Positions 7,801-14,995 of a DNA stretch of 64,000 bases are shown here, piece after piece. The notes beneath the pieces are model-generated. The model saw only the letters and a program-made list of their open reading frames with translations. It did no database searches and had not been told where the DNA came from. The position numbers and the translations under genes were made by a program. This DNA comes from Feifania hominis (GTDB lineage: Bacteria; Bacillota; Clostridia; Oscillospirales; Feifaniaceae): the NCBI RefSeq assembly GCF_014384765.1, contig NZ_JACRSP010000004.1, forward strand, positions 62,001 through 126,000, read 5' to 3'. Position 1 is the first letter of the stretch. Every line of letters begins with the position of its first letter.

Positions 7801-8371
7801 ATATTGGACAGTTGAATAAAATCGGCCCAAACCCTACGAGCAGATGACCTATCCCGGTCAGAGAGTCCAAGTGGATGTGAAAGTCGTCCCCCTGCGCTGC
7901 ATTGCAGACCCTGAGCTGCGGCTTTACCAGTACACTGCCATTGATGAGTTCACCCGCCTGCGCTTTCTGGCTGCTTACCCGGAGCAGTCCACCTACTCCT
8001 CTGCTGATTTCCTCAGAAAGCTGTTCAAGTGGTACGCCCGCAGGGGCATCCGGGGAGAATGCGTTCAGGCCGACAATGGCTTTGAGTTCACCAACCGTTT
8101 TTCCAACAGCAAACGGGATCTGTCTACTCTCTTTGAAACCGCAGCCATGCAGTTGGGCATCCGGCACAAGCTCATCCGCCCCTACATGCCCCGCCACAAC
8201 GGCAAAGCAGAGCGCAGCCACAGGGAGGGCCAGAAGCGTTTTTATTCCTGCCGCAACTTCTATTCCCTCAACAACTTTGCCAAACAGCTCCCTGTTCACA
8301 ACCGACGTTCCAACAACCTTCCCATGAGGCCGCTTAACTGGCTTTCTCCTATTGAGTTCACTGTCCAATAT
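7801..8371 (+). mobile_element. Internally deleted IS481-like element with intact terminal inverted repeats
   Basis: A 571-bp unit bounded by perfect 12-bp inverted repeats: ATATTGGACAGT at 7801-7812 and ACTGTCCAATAT at 8360-8371. Inside is only the C-terminal, catalytic part of an IS481/IS3-type transposase. A complete element would be expected to be roughly twice as long. Because both ends are kept, it could be moved by a full-length copy elsewhere in the genome. I see no clear target-site duplication. Confidence 0.8.
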
Positions 8372-8377
8372 GTTTGA
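7820..8377 (+). pseudogene. IS481-family transposase, N-terminally truncated (DDE integrase core only)
   Basis: The readable frame starts at the remnant KPYEQMTYPGQRVQVDVK, the usual junction between the DNA-binding helix-turn-helix and the rve/DDE core in IS481 transposases. It continues through the core: D in QVDVK, a second D in VQADNGFEFTN, and the E in RHNGKAERSHREGQKRF, so all three catalytic acidic residues survive. The N-terminal DNA-binding domain (about 100-150 residues) is absent, and a stop at 7817 closes the frame upstream. The last codons overlap the right terminal repeat, a normal IS481 arrangement. It is unlikely to act as a transposase without its DNA-binding half. Confidence 0.85.
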
Positions 8378-8394
8378 AATCCTACATTTTTGAA

Positions 8395-8442
8395 AAAAGT
8401 TACTCAAACCGTACGGCAGCTCTGCCGGTGGAGCTGCCGTAC
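8395..8442 (-). terminator. Rho-independent terminator of the rhamnulokinase operon
   Basis: A perfect 12-bp stem (8411-8422 with 8431-8442, GTACGGCAGCTC) is followed on the minus strand by a six-U run about 12 bases later. It lies 70 bases after the kinase stop. Confidence 0.65.
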
Positions 8443-8511
8443 CCGGCTGCCGCCTGCGCTGCGGCAAACGGGCAGGACGGGGCCCGGGATATGGCCCCGA
8501 GCCCCGCATCC

Positions 8512-9960
8512 CTATTTCAGATGAAAGTGTTCGCAGTAGCACCTGTACACCGCGTCCCACTCGCCGCGGCGGGGCGCGAAGGTCTGTATGGGGAAGGATG
8601 CGCGTATGAGTGCGCGCCCGGCCTCCACGCTTTCCAGCTCGCCCGCCGCCATCAGCTGAACCAGAAGATTCCCGACGGCAGACGCGTCGGCCGGTCCGGC
8701 GTGGACGCTGCGGCCGCAGGCGTCTGCTGTGAGCTGACAGAGAAAAGAGTCCTTTGAACCGCCGCCGACAATGTGTATTTCCCGAAGCGGCCGTCCGCAG
8801 AGCTCCTCGAGAACTTCGATGCTGTAGCGGTATTTGAGCGCGAGGCTCTCACAGATGCAGCGCACGAACTGTCCCGGCCGCTCGGGCGGCACGGCCCCCC
8901 GGCCTCTGCTGCGGATTTTGCGGCGCACATCACCCGGAGAGAAGAAGCACTCGTCGTCCACATCAATGAGAAAGGAAAACGGGGGTTCGGCTGCTCCAAG
9001 CTCTGCGAGCCCGCCGAAGGAGAGAGTGACTCCCTCGCCGGCGTATTCGGCGCGCAGCTCCTGCAGAAGCCAGCTGCCCATGACGTTTCGCAGCAGCCGA
9101 TGGTGACCGGGCAGCCCGCCCTCGTTTGCGACGTTGTGGGCAAAGCCGTACTCCGTGATGACCGGGGCCGGCGTCTCGGTTCCGACAAGGGACCAGGTGC
9201 CGCTGCTGATGATGGCGGCATCGCCGGTAAGCGGCGCCGCGAGAAAGGCGCTTGCCGTGTCGTGCTCGCAGACCGTCACCACGGGAATTGCGGGAAGCCC
9301 CGTCTCGGGTCGGATGACGCCGCGCGGCGAGCCGGGGTGACAGACGGGCGGCAGAAGCTCCGCCGGGATGCCGAAGGCCTTGAGCAGCTCCGCGTGCCAG
9401 GTATCGGCCGCGAAGTCAAAGAGCTGCGTCACGGAGCTGATGGTGTACTCGCCCGATACGTCTCCCGTGAGCAGAGCGCACAGCAGATCGGGCAGCAGAA
9501 GAAGAGTTGCGCCGCTGTCGAGCGAACGGTCGTTTTCCTCGCGCATGGCGGCGAGCTGCATGGCGGTGTTGAAGAGGGCCACCTGGTTGCCGGAGAGCGT
9601 ATAGAGCCGCCGCGGCGGGCACTTTTGAAAGATGGCCTCCCGCGCGCGGGCCGTGCGGTCGTCACGGTAACAGCGCATGGGAGTGAGAAGAGCCCCATCC
9701 CGGCCGATCAGACAGAAATCGTTTGAGAAGGAGTCTATGCCAAGTGACGCGATCGGGCCGCCGGCTTCGGCGCAGGCGATGCGGATGCCCTCGCATAGAT
9801 TGCGGTGGATTGCAAAAAAGTCCCAGTAGAGATGACGCGCCAGCGCGACCGGGCCGTTTTCAAAGCGGTGGACCTCGCGCAGCCGGAGCCGGCCGCCGTC
9901 CACCCCGCCCAGAAACAGCTTGCCGCTGCTGGCGCCGAGATCAAAAGCCAGATAATTCAT
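8512..9960 (-). CDS. rhaB: Rhamnulokinase-like FGGY kinase
   Basis: A 482-residue carbohydrate kinase of the FGGY family, full length. The N-terminal ATPase fold starts with LAFDLGASSGKLFLG; SLGIDSFSNDFCLIGRDG and YTLSGNQVALFNTAMQLAAM are typical of rhamnulokinases rather than xylulo- or glycerol kinases. The C-terminal domain has the nucleotide-binding IHIVGGGSKDSFLCQLTADA. The expected reaction is ATP-dependent phosphorylation of a ketose (rhamnulose, or fuculose/ribulose) at O-1, giving the substrate for the class II aldolase two genes upstream. It starts 26 bases after the DeoR gene stop with GGAGGAACAG before the ATG. No rhamnose isomerase gene is in the window, so the natural substrate may be another 6-deoxyketose or ketopentose. 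Confidence 0.85.
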   Translation of the reverse strand: MNYLAFDLGASSGKLFLGGVDGGRLRLREVHRFENGPVALARHLYWDFFAIHRNLCEGIRIACAEAGGPIASLGIDSFSNDFCLIGRDGALLTPMRCYRDDRTARAREAIFQKCPPRRLYTLSGNQVALFNTAMQLAAMREENDRSLDSGATLLLLPDLLCALLTGDVSGEYTISSVTQLFDFAADTWHAELLKAFGIPAELLPPVCHPGSPRGVIRPETGLPAIPVVTVCEHDTASAFLAAPLTGDAAIISSGTWSLVGTETPAPVITEYGFAHNVANEGGLPGHHRLLRNVMGSWLLQELRAEYAGEGVTLSFGGLAELGAAEPPFSFLIDVDDECFFSPGDVRRKIRSRGRGAVPPERPGQFVRCICESLALKYRYSIEVLEELCGRPLREIHIVGGGSKDSFLCQLTADACGRSVHAGPADASAVGNLLVQLMAAGELESVEAGRALIRASFPIQTFAPRRGEWDAVYRCYCEHFHLK

Positions 9961-9986
9961 CTGTTCCTCCCAATGGGGAGACGCTG

Positions 9987-10763
9987 TTACACGACCTTGA
10001 CTTCCGCGCCGAGCGCGGCGACGAAATCGAGACTGCGCTGATCCACCCGCTGGTCGGTGATGACCGTGTCGCCGTGAGACAGGCGGGTCAGAAAGACCTG
10101 CCCGGCGGAGGTGAACTTGGTGTAATCCACCAAAAAATAGCTCTTGCGGCAGTGGTCGAGCATCAGCCGCTTGGTGTCCACTTCCTGCATGCTGGCGTCG
10201 GTGACAAGACCGTCCTCACGGATGCCCGCGCAGCTCAGAAACGCCTTGTTCGGGTAATAGGCCTCCGCGTTTTTGAGCGTGGTGTTTCCGTAAAAGGATA
10301 GATTGCTCTCTTTGAAAGAGCCGCCGAAGCAGATGAAATGGATGTTGGGATTTTGGAGAGCCGCGGCCTCGAGCAGCAGCTTCAGGGAATTTGTCACCAC
10401 CGTGATGTGCAGCTCGCGTGGGATATAGCGCACAAGGTACATGGTGGTGGAGCTGTTGTCCACAAAGATGGTGTCGCCCTCCTCGATGAGAGCGGCGGCA
10501 TACTTGCAGATCTCATTTTTCTCGCTGTAGCGCTGGATGCCGCGAATCGCCACGGGGTATTCGTTCTGCTCGTCGCGCCGTTCGCGGTTGTAGACCGCGC
10601 CGCCGTGCGTGCGGGTGAGAATCCCGTCCTGCTCAAGCTCGCGCAGGTCGCGCCGGACCGTCTCGCGTGAGATGCCGAAGGCGCCCGCGAGGGTGTTGAC
10701 GTCGACCTCTCCGTCGCGTTCAAGTAGATTGATGATTTCTTCTTTGCGTTCAATGTTGTACAT
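9987..10763 (-). CDS. DeoR/GlpR-family transcriptional regulator
   Basis: A 258-residue DeoR-type repressor. The N-terminal helix-turn-helix is NIERKEEIINLLERDGEVDV followed by ISRETVRRDLRELEQDGIL and HGGAVY. The C-terminal sensor has VDNSSTTMYLVRYI and FICFGGSFKESNLSFYG. It sits between aldolase and kinase genes, so its inducer is probably a phosphorylated intermediate of this pathway. The likely targets are the AAACGGT sites in the divergent control region at 12.46-12.56 kb (inference). It is a different sequence from the DeoR at 0.5-1.4 kb. Confidence 0.92.
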   Translation of the reverse strand: MYNIERKEEIINLLERDGEVDVNTLAGAFGISRETVRRDLRELEQDGILTRTHGGAVYNRERRDEQNEYPVAIRGIQRYSEKNEICKYAAALIEEGDTIFVDNSSTTMYLVRYIPRELHITVVTNSLKLLLEAAALQNPNIHFICFGGSFKESNLSFYGNTTLKNAEAYYPNKAFLSCAGIREDGLVTDASMQEVDTKRLMLDHCRKSYFLVDYTKFTSAGQVFLTRLSHGDTVITDQRVDQRSLDFVAALGAEVKVV

Positions 10764-10834
10764 GGCGACCGTCTTCCCAAAAGTTTTCTTTTATCGTATC
10801 AAATTTCATCTGCCGAGTCAAATTATGGTAATTT

Positions 10835-11470
10835 TTAGCCAAGAACGGAGTCGGGCGGCACCTGCGCGACGATGTCGTGGGCAATGCCGCAGAACGCGTC
10901 GCACTCGATGCGCTCGAGCATGCTGTACGCAAGCCACAGATCGGGTCCCGAAACGACAACCCCATGCAGCGGCAGTATGACGCCGATGGGCTTGCGCTCG
11001 GCGAGCTCGCGGTGCTCTTCAAAGTAGCGGTAGACGTTTTCGGCGAGCTGGGGCGTGTAGGCTTTGGTGTAGGGGATGCAGCCCACGCTGCCGCGCCCCA
11101 TGGTGGCCTCGGTCACATTGGGTATGGGGCGCGCCTGGCTGACATAGGGCATGCACCAGAAGGGGTGGGCGTGAATGGTAGCGCCGATGTTTTTGAAATT
11201 TTTGAGAATGTCGACGTGCATCTCGCCCTCGCGCGAGAGCTTGGCGGTGCCCTCGAGGATGTTCTGCTCATAGTCGATCAGAAGCAGATCGGAGGGCTGC
11301 ATCTCGCAGTGCAGCCGCTCGCTCATGAGGCTCGGTGTGATGAGGATGCGGTTTTCGTCGACGCGCACGGCAAAGTTGCCTCCTGCGGCGTTGGTCAGCC
11401 GCCGGTCCCACATCTGCTTTGCGATGCGGCACATCTCCACGCGCATTTCGTAATAGGAAAGATTGCTCAT
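10835..11470 (-). CDS. Class II aldolase/adducin family protein (fuculose/rhamnulose-1-phosphate aldolase type)
   Basis: A 211-residue zinc aldolase of the FucA/AraD family. The visible active site is NAAGGNFAVRVDEN (phosphate loop), LSREGEMHVDI (catalytic Glu), IHAHPFWCMPY with two zinc His, and LPLHGVVVSG with the third zinc His. Such enzymes split a ketose-1-phosphate into dihydroxyacetone phosphate and an aldehyde (lactaldehyde or glycolaldehyde). The ATG at 11470 has GGAGT seven bases upstream; the longer frame starting at 11521 overlaps the PfkB gene and lacks such a site. Kinase and aldolase in one operon make a complete lower pathway, with the iron alcohol dehydrogenase across the divergent promoter as a candidate aldehyde reductase. 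FucA versus RhaD cannot be decided here; length favours the FucA group. Confidence 0.85.
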   Translation of the reverse strand: MSNLSYYEMRVEMCRIAKQMWDRRLTNAAGGNFAVRVDENRILITPSLMSERLHCEMQPSDLLLIDYEQNILEGTAKLSREGEMHVDILKNFKNIGATIHAHPFWCMPYVSQARPIPNVTEATMGRGSVGCIPYTKAYTPQLAENVYRYFEEHRELAERKPIGVILPLHGVVVSGPDLWLAYSMLERIECDAFCGIAHDIVAQVPPDSVLG

Positions 11471-11496
11471 GGTAAAGACTCCTTTTTCATTATGAT

Positions 11497-12429
11497 TCAG
11501 GCCAGCCGCTCCACACGGCACAGAGGCAGAAGACGCTCGGCGTAGCCGCGGTCAAATCCGACCGAGAGGGGGCTCGCGGCGGTGGCGGATGAGACGGCCG
11601 TTGCAAAAGCGAGCGCCTGGGCGCTTGTCAGCCGGCTCTCGAGGCCATAGAGAAGACCGCTGAGAAAGCAGTCCCCGCAGCCGACGGTGTTGCAGACTTC
11701 GACCTCGGGCGGATGGGCCCGAAAGACGCCCTCGGGCGTCTTGACAATGGCGCCGCGGGCCCCGAGGGAGACGGCCACCACCTCGATGCGGTAAGGCGCG
11801 AGATCCTCGATGGCGCTCAGCACGTCGCCGTCCGACTCGAGTGACCGGCCGCAGAGGGCGCTGAGCTCATCAAGATTCGGCTTGATGAGGTAGGGAGACT
11901 CCCGCAGCCCCTCGCGCAGCGTCTCGCCGCTTGCGTCGAGGAAGACCCGCAGCCGGCGCCCGCGAAGCTCCCGGCAGATCCGGTTATAAATGGTGGGGTC
12001 GGGAAAATTGGAGGCGTCACCCGAGAGCACGAGGCTGTCGCCGTCAGCAACGGCATTGCGAAGCTCGCTGACAAGAGCCGCGATCTCACTGTCCGTGGGT
12101 GTGACACCCCGTTCGGCTATGGTGGTGCAGGTGTGATCGTCTTCGATCAGCAGGGTGTTTGTGCGGCTCTCGCGGTCAGGGGAGTAGACAAAGCGCGTCT
12201 CAACGCCGCAGGCCTCGAGCTCGCGCAGAATATACTGCCCGGTCTCACCATAGGCAAGGCCGAATGCGCGCGACGGAATTCCCAGAATCGCGAGATTCAT
12301 TGACACATGCGTTCCTTTGCCGCCCACGGTTTTGACGCCGCTGCGCGTTCGGTTGGTGATGTTTTTCTGTACCCTGTTTAAATAGAGAATACGGTCGACC
12401 GCAGGATTGAGCGTTACTGTGTTAATCAT
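11497..12429 (-). CDS. PfkB-family sugar kinase (1-phosphofructokinase/tagatose-6-phosphate kinase type)
   Basis: A 310-residue kinase with the N-terminal start MINTVTLNPAVDRILYLN that marks the FruK/LacC subgroup. SGVKTVGGKGTHVSMNLAIL is the sugar-binding Gly-Gly motif, and NTVGCGDCFLSG is the PfkB signature with the catalytic Asp. The family normally reads G-A-G-D; here Cys replaces Ala, which is minor. It is the first gene of the minus-strand operon and would add a second phosphate to a ketose phosphate, giving a bisphosphate. With a rhamnulokinase and a class II aldolase in the same operon its role is not obvious: it may serve a parallel substrate or act directly on a hexose phosphate (inference). 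Confidence 0.85.
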   Translation of the reverse strand: MINTVTLNPAVDRILYLNRVQKNITNRTRSGVKTVGGKGTHVSMNLAILGIPSRAFGLAYGETGQYILRELEACGVETRFVYSPDRESRTNTLLIEDDHTCTTIAERGVTPTDSEIAALVSELRNAVADGDSLVLSGDASNFPDPTIYNRICRELRGRRLRVFLDASGETLREGLRESPYLIKPNLDELSALCGRSLESDGDVLSAIEDLAPYRIEVVAVSLGARGAIVKTPEGVFRAHPPEVEVCNTVGCGDCFLSGLLYGLESRLTSAQALAFATAVSSATAASPLSVGFDRGYAERLLPLCRVERLA

Positions 12430-12463
12430 GATCCTGTTCTCCTAACCCTGTCTGGAATGCCCG

Positions 12464-12489
12464 AAACGGTCAAATTCAAATTACCGTTT
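12464..12489. promoter_or_regulatory. Candidate DeoR operator (inverted repeat) at the start site of the pfkB operon
   Basis: The arms AAACGGT (12464-12470) and ACCGTTT (12483-12489) form a perfect 7-bp inverted repeat with a 12-base spacer, directly downstream of the minus-strand promoter. A third copy, AAACGGTCA, lies at 12547-12555, upstream of the plus-strand promoter. The layout suggests one repressor controlling both divergent operons. Confidence 0.6.
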
Positions 12490-12497
12490 ATGACTGA

Positions 12498-12526
12498 ATT
12501 ATAGCATAAGGCCGAAAAAGTGGCAA
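12498..12526 (-). promoter_or_regulatory. Promoter of the pfkB-aldolase-DeoR-kinase operon
   Basis: On the minus strand TTGCCA (12526-12521) and a consensus TATAAT (12503-12498) are 17 bases apart. The start falls at about 12491, right at the edge of the inverted repeat 12464-12489. Confidence 0.85.
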
Positions 12527-12585
12527 TTATGCGATATTACAAAAATAAACGGTCATATTTGTGCATCTTTTTGTGGGAAACGGGC

Positions 12586-12614
12586 TTGTTTCTGCGCTCA
12601 TTTTTTGCTATTAT
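12586..12614 (+). promoter_or_regulatory. Candidate promoter of the plus-strand sugar operon
   Basis: TTGTTT (12586-12591) and TATTAT (12609-12614) are 17 bases apart, about 60 bases before the dehydrogenase start. The AAACGGTCA half-site at 12547 lies 30 bases upstream. Confidence 0.6.
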
Positions 12615-12676
12615 GAGCACAAACAGATCAATGCGGACGCATTCGGTCAAACTGAGGCGACGATGGAGGAATGGAT

Positions 12677-13846
12677 ATGAATGATTTTACCTTTCAGTGC
12701 TCAACCAAGATTGTTTTTGGCCGCGGCGCCGAGCGCTGCGTCGGGGAGGAGACTGCCCGATTCTCAAAAAACATCCTGCTGCACTATGGCGGCGGGAGCA
12801 TCAAGAGAAGCGGTCTCTACGACCGTGTCATGGCTTCGCTTGCCGGGCAGGGCATCCATGTGACCGAGCTCGGCGGAGTTGAACCGAATCCGAGGCTCGA
12901 CCTGGTGTACCGGGGCATCGAGCTCTGCCGGGAGAAAAACATCGACTTTATACTTGCCGTCGGCGGCGGCTCGGTCATCGACTCGGCCAAGGCCATCGCG
13001 CTGGGCGTGAAATATCCGGGCGACGTGTGGGAGCTCTTTGCCGAGACGGGAACGGTCGGCGAGGTGCTGCCGACGGGCAACATTCTCACCATACCCGCCT
13101 CGGGCACCGAGGCGGGCAACGGCACGGTGGTCAAAAACATGGCGCTCGGGCTCAAGCGCAACGTAAACGACCAGAAACTGCGCCCGCAGTTTACGATTCT
13201 GAATCCCGAGCTCACCCTGTCGCTCTCGCCGCTTCAGACGGCGTGCGGAGTGTCTGATATGCTCTCTCATGTGCTGGAGCGCTACTTTGCGCCGGAGAAG
13301 AATGTGGAGTACACCGACCGCCTGTGTGAGGCCACGATGAAGACCATCATCCACAACGGCCTGCGCGCCGTGCGAGACCCCGGCGACTGCAATGCCCGGG
13401 CCGAGCTCATGTGGTGCGGGACCGTTGCGCACAACGACTTTCTGCAGACCGGCCGTACGCCCGATTTCGCCTCGCACAAGATTGACCATGAGGTCAACGC
13501 CGTCTGCGACTGCACGCACGGCGCGAGCATCGCTGTGCTCTTTCTGGCCTGGTGCCGCTATGTCTATACGAAACACATCGACAAGTTTGCGCAGTTTGCA
13601 GTGCGGGTGTTCGATGCAGAAATGAACTTTGAGAATCCCGCGGAGACCGCCCGCGAGGGAATTGCCCGCCTGGAGCGCTTCTACCATGACCTCGGCCTGT
13701 CCACCCGGCTGCGCGACCTGGGCGTTGAGAAGAGCGACTTTGCCACCATCGCCAAAAACTGCAAGACCTTTGCCGGCGACAAGGTGGGGAATCTGGAGAA
13801 GATCTCCCGCGACGACATGCTCGACATATTGGAAATTGCCTACTAG
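12677..13846 (+). CDS. Iron-containing alcohol dehydrogenase (FucO/BdhA-like)
   Basis: A 389-residue group III alcohol dehydrogenase. The NAD(P)-binding half has the family GGGS motif in FILAVGGGSVIDSAKAIALG. The metal-binding half carries HKIDHEVNAVCDCTHGASIA, which supplies the His ligands for Fe2+. TIPASGTEAGNGTVVKN is also typical of the butanol dehydrogenase subgroup. I start at the ATG at 12677 because GGAGGA is six bases upstream; the ATG at 12671 directly abuts that site. In this context it may reduce the lactaldehyde or glycolaldehyde released by the aldolase (a FucO-like role), or oxidise an imported polyol (inference). It is the first of six genes in the plus-strand operon. Confidence 0.88.
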   Translation: MNDFTFQCSTKIVFGRGAERCVGEETARFSKNILLHYGGGSIKRSGLYDRVMASLAGQGIHVTELGGVEPNPRLDLVYRGIELCREKNIDFILAVGGGSVIDSAKAIALGVKYPGDVWELFAETGTVGEVLPTGNILTIPASGTEAGNGTVVKNMALGLKRNVNDQKLRPQFTILNPELTLSLSPLQTACGVSDMLSHVLERYFAPEKNVEYTDRLCEATMKTIIHNGLRAVRDPGDCNARAELMWCGTVAHNDFLQTGRTPDFASHKIDHEVNAVCDCTHGASIAVLFLAWCRYVYTKHIDKFAQFAVRVFDAEMNFENPAETAREGIARLERFYHDLGLSTRLRDLGVEKSDFATIAKNCKTFAGDKVGNLEKISRDDMLDILEIAY

Positions 13847-13858
13847 GAGGGACGCACG

Positions 13859-14980
13859 ATGGAAAAGAAAATCAATGTGGGCGTCGCAGGTCTCGGCTTC
13901 GGCGGCGAGTTTATTCCGATTTACCAGAGTCACCCGCTCTGCGGCGAAGTCGCGATCTGCACGCGCAACCCGAAGACGCTCAGAGAGATCGGAGACAAAT
14001 TTTCCATCCCCGAGCGGCTGCGCTATACCGACTATGATGAGATGGTGAAAAACACGGAGCTTGACGCCATTCACATCGTCACCCCGATTCTGGAGCACCA
14101 CCGCCAGACTCTTGCAGCGCTTGAGGCGGGCAAGCATACGGCCTGTACCGTGCCCATGGCGACCTCGCTTTCGGAGCTTGAGGACATCGTCCGCGCAAAA
14201 AAGCGCGCGGGCAAGGTCTACATGATGATGGAGACCGCACTCTACACCCGCGAGTTTCTCTATGTGCAGGACAAGGTTCGCAGGGGCGAGTTCGGCCGGC
14301 TTCAGTTTCTGCGCGGCGGCCATATGCAGAATATGGCCCTCGAGGGCTGGGGCGACTACTGGCGGGGCTTTCCGCCGTTCTACTACGGAACCCATGCGCT
14401 CTCGCCGCTGCTGACTCTGCTCGGCACACGGGCGAAGTCGGTCAGCTGTCATGGCTCGGGCCGCCTGTCGGCCGACAAGGCCGAAAAATACGGCTCGCCC
14501 TTTGCCGTGGAAACCGCAACCTTTGTCATGGAGAACACCGACGTTGTGGTCGAGGCCACGCGCTGCCTCTTCGAGACGGTGCGCCAGGTGGTGGAGTCCT
14601 TTGACGTCTACGGCGACCGGATGAGCTTTGAGTGGGAGCAGATTCTCGACGACGGCCATGTGATCTTTGAGAACATCGACGACGCGCATAAAATCCACAT
14701 GCCGGAGACCGACCATCTGCTGCCCGAACCCATCCGCAAATACGCAAGGCGCGTCAACATCAGCGACCCGACGCAGCCGTCGTTCATCCAGGGCGCGGGG
14801 CACGGCGGCTCCCACCCGTTTGTGGTCGACGAGTTTTTAAACGCCATCCGCGAGGACCGCGATTCGGCCATCGACGCCGTACAGGCGGCGCAGATCACGG
14901 GCGCGGGCATCTGCGCGCATCTGTCGGCAATGCGTGGGGGCGAGGTCATAGAGATCCCCGATTTTTCAAAAGTTGTCTAA
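13859..14980 (+). CDS. Gfo/Idh/MocA-family NAD(P)-dependent oxidoreductase
   Basis: A 373-residue two-domain oxidoreductase. The Rossmann fold opens with INVGVAGLGFGGEFIPIYQ, and LDAIHIVTPILEHHRQT matches the family's second strand. The C-terminal alpha/beta domain contains HMQNMALEGWGDYWRGFPPF and GAGHGGSHPFVVDEFL. The position where most members have the catalytic E-K-P reads GKHTACTVPMATS, so the lysine is replaced. It may belong to a subgroup that uses another base, or it may not be a classical dehydrogenase. It starts 12 bases after the alcohol dehydrogenase with AGGAGG. Likely work: oxidation or epimerisation of the imported sugar before phosphorylation (inference). Confidence 0.85.
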   Translation: MEKKINVGVAGLGFGGEFIPIYQSHPLCGEVAICTRNPKTLREIGDKFSIPERLRYTDYDEMVKNTELDAIHIVTPILEHHRQTLAALEAGKHTACTVPMATSLSELEDIVRAKKRAGKVYMMMETALYTREFLYVQDKVRRGEFGRLQFLRGGHMQNMALEGWGDYWRGFPPFYYGTHALSPLLTLLGTRAKSVSCHGSGRLSADKAEKYGSPFAVETATFVMENTDVVVEATRCLFETVRQVVESFDVYGDRMSFEWEQILDDGHVIFENIDDAHKIHMPETDHLLPEPIRKYARRVNISDPTQPSFIQGAGHGGSHPFVVDEFLNAIREDRDSAIDAVQAAQITGAGICAHLSAMRGGEVIEIPDFSKVV

Positions 14981-14995
14981 AGCAAGGAGAGTGTC

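Noticed and set aside
7820..8377. Functional transposase gene
   Set aside because: The N-terminal DNA-binding part is missing and an in-frame stop closes the upstream side, so it is listed as a pseudogene inside the IS relic.
12764..14815. 683-codon open frame on the minus strand opposite the iron dehydrogenase and oxidoreductase genes
   Set aside because: It is a mirror frame produced by high GC at third positions; no ribosome site, His/Arg/Val-rich composition and no family resemblance, while the plus-strand proteins are clear family members.
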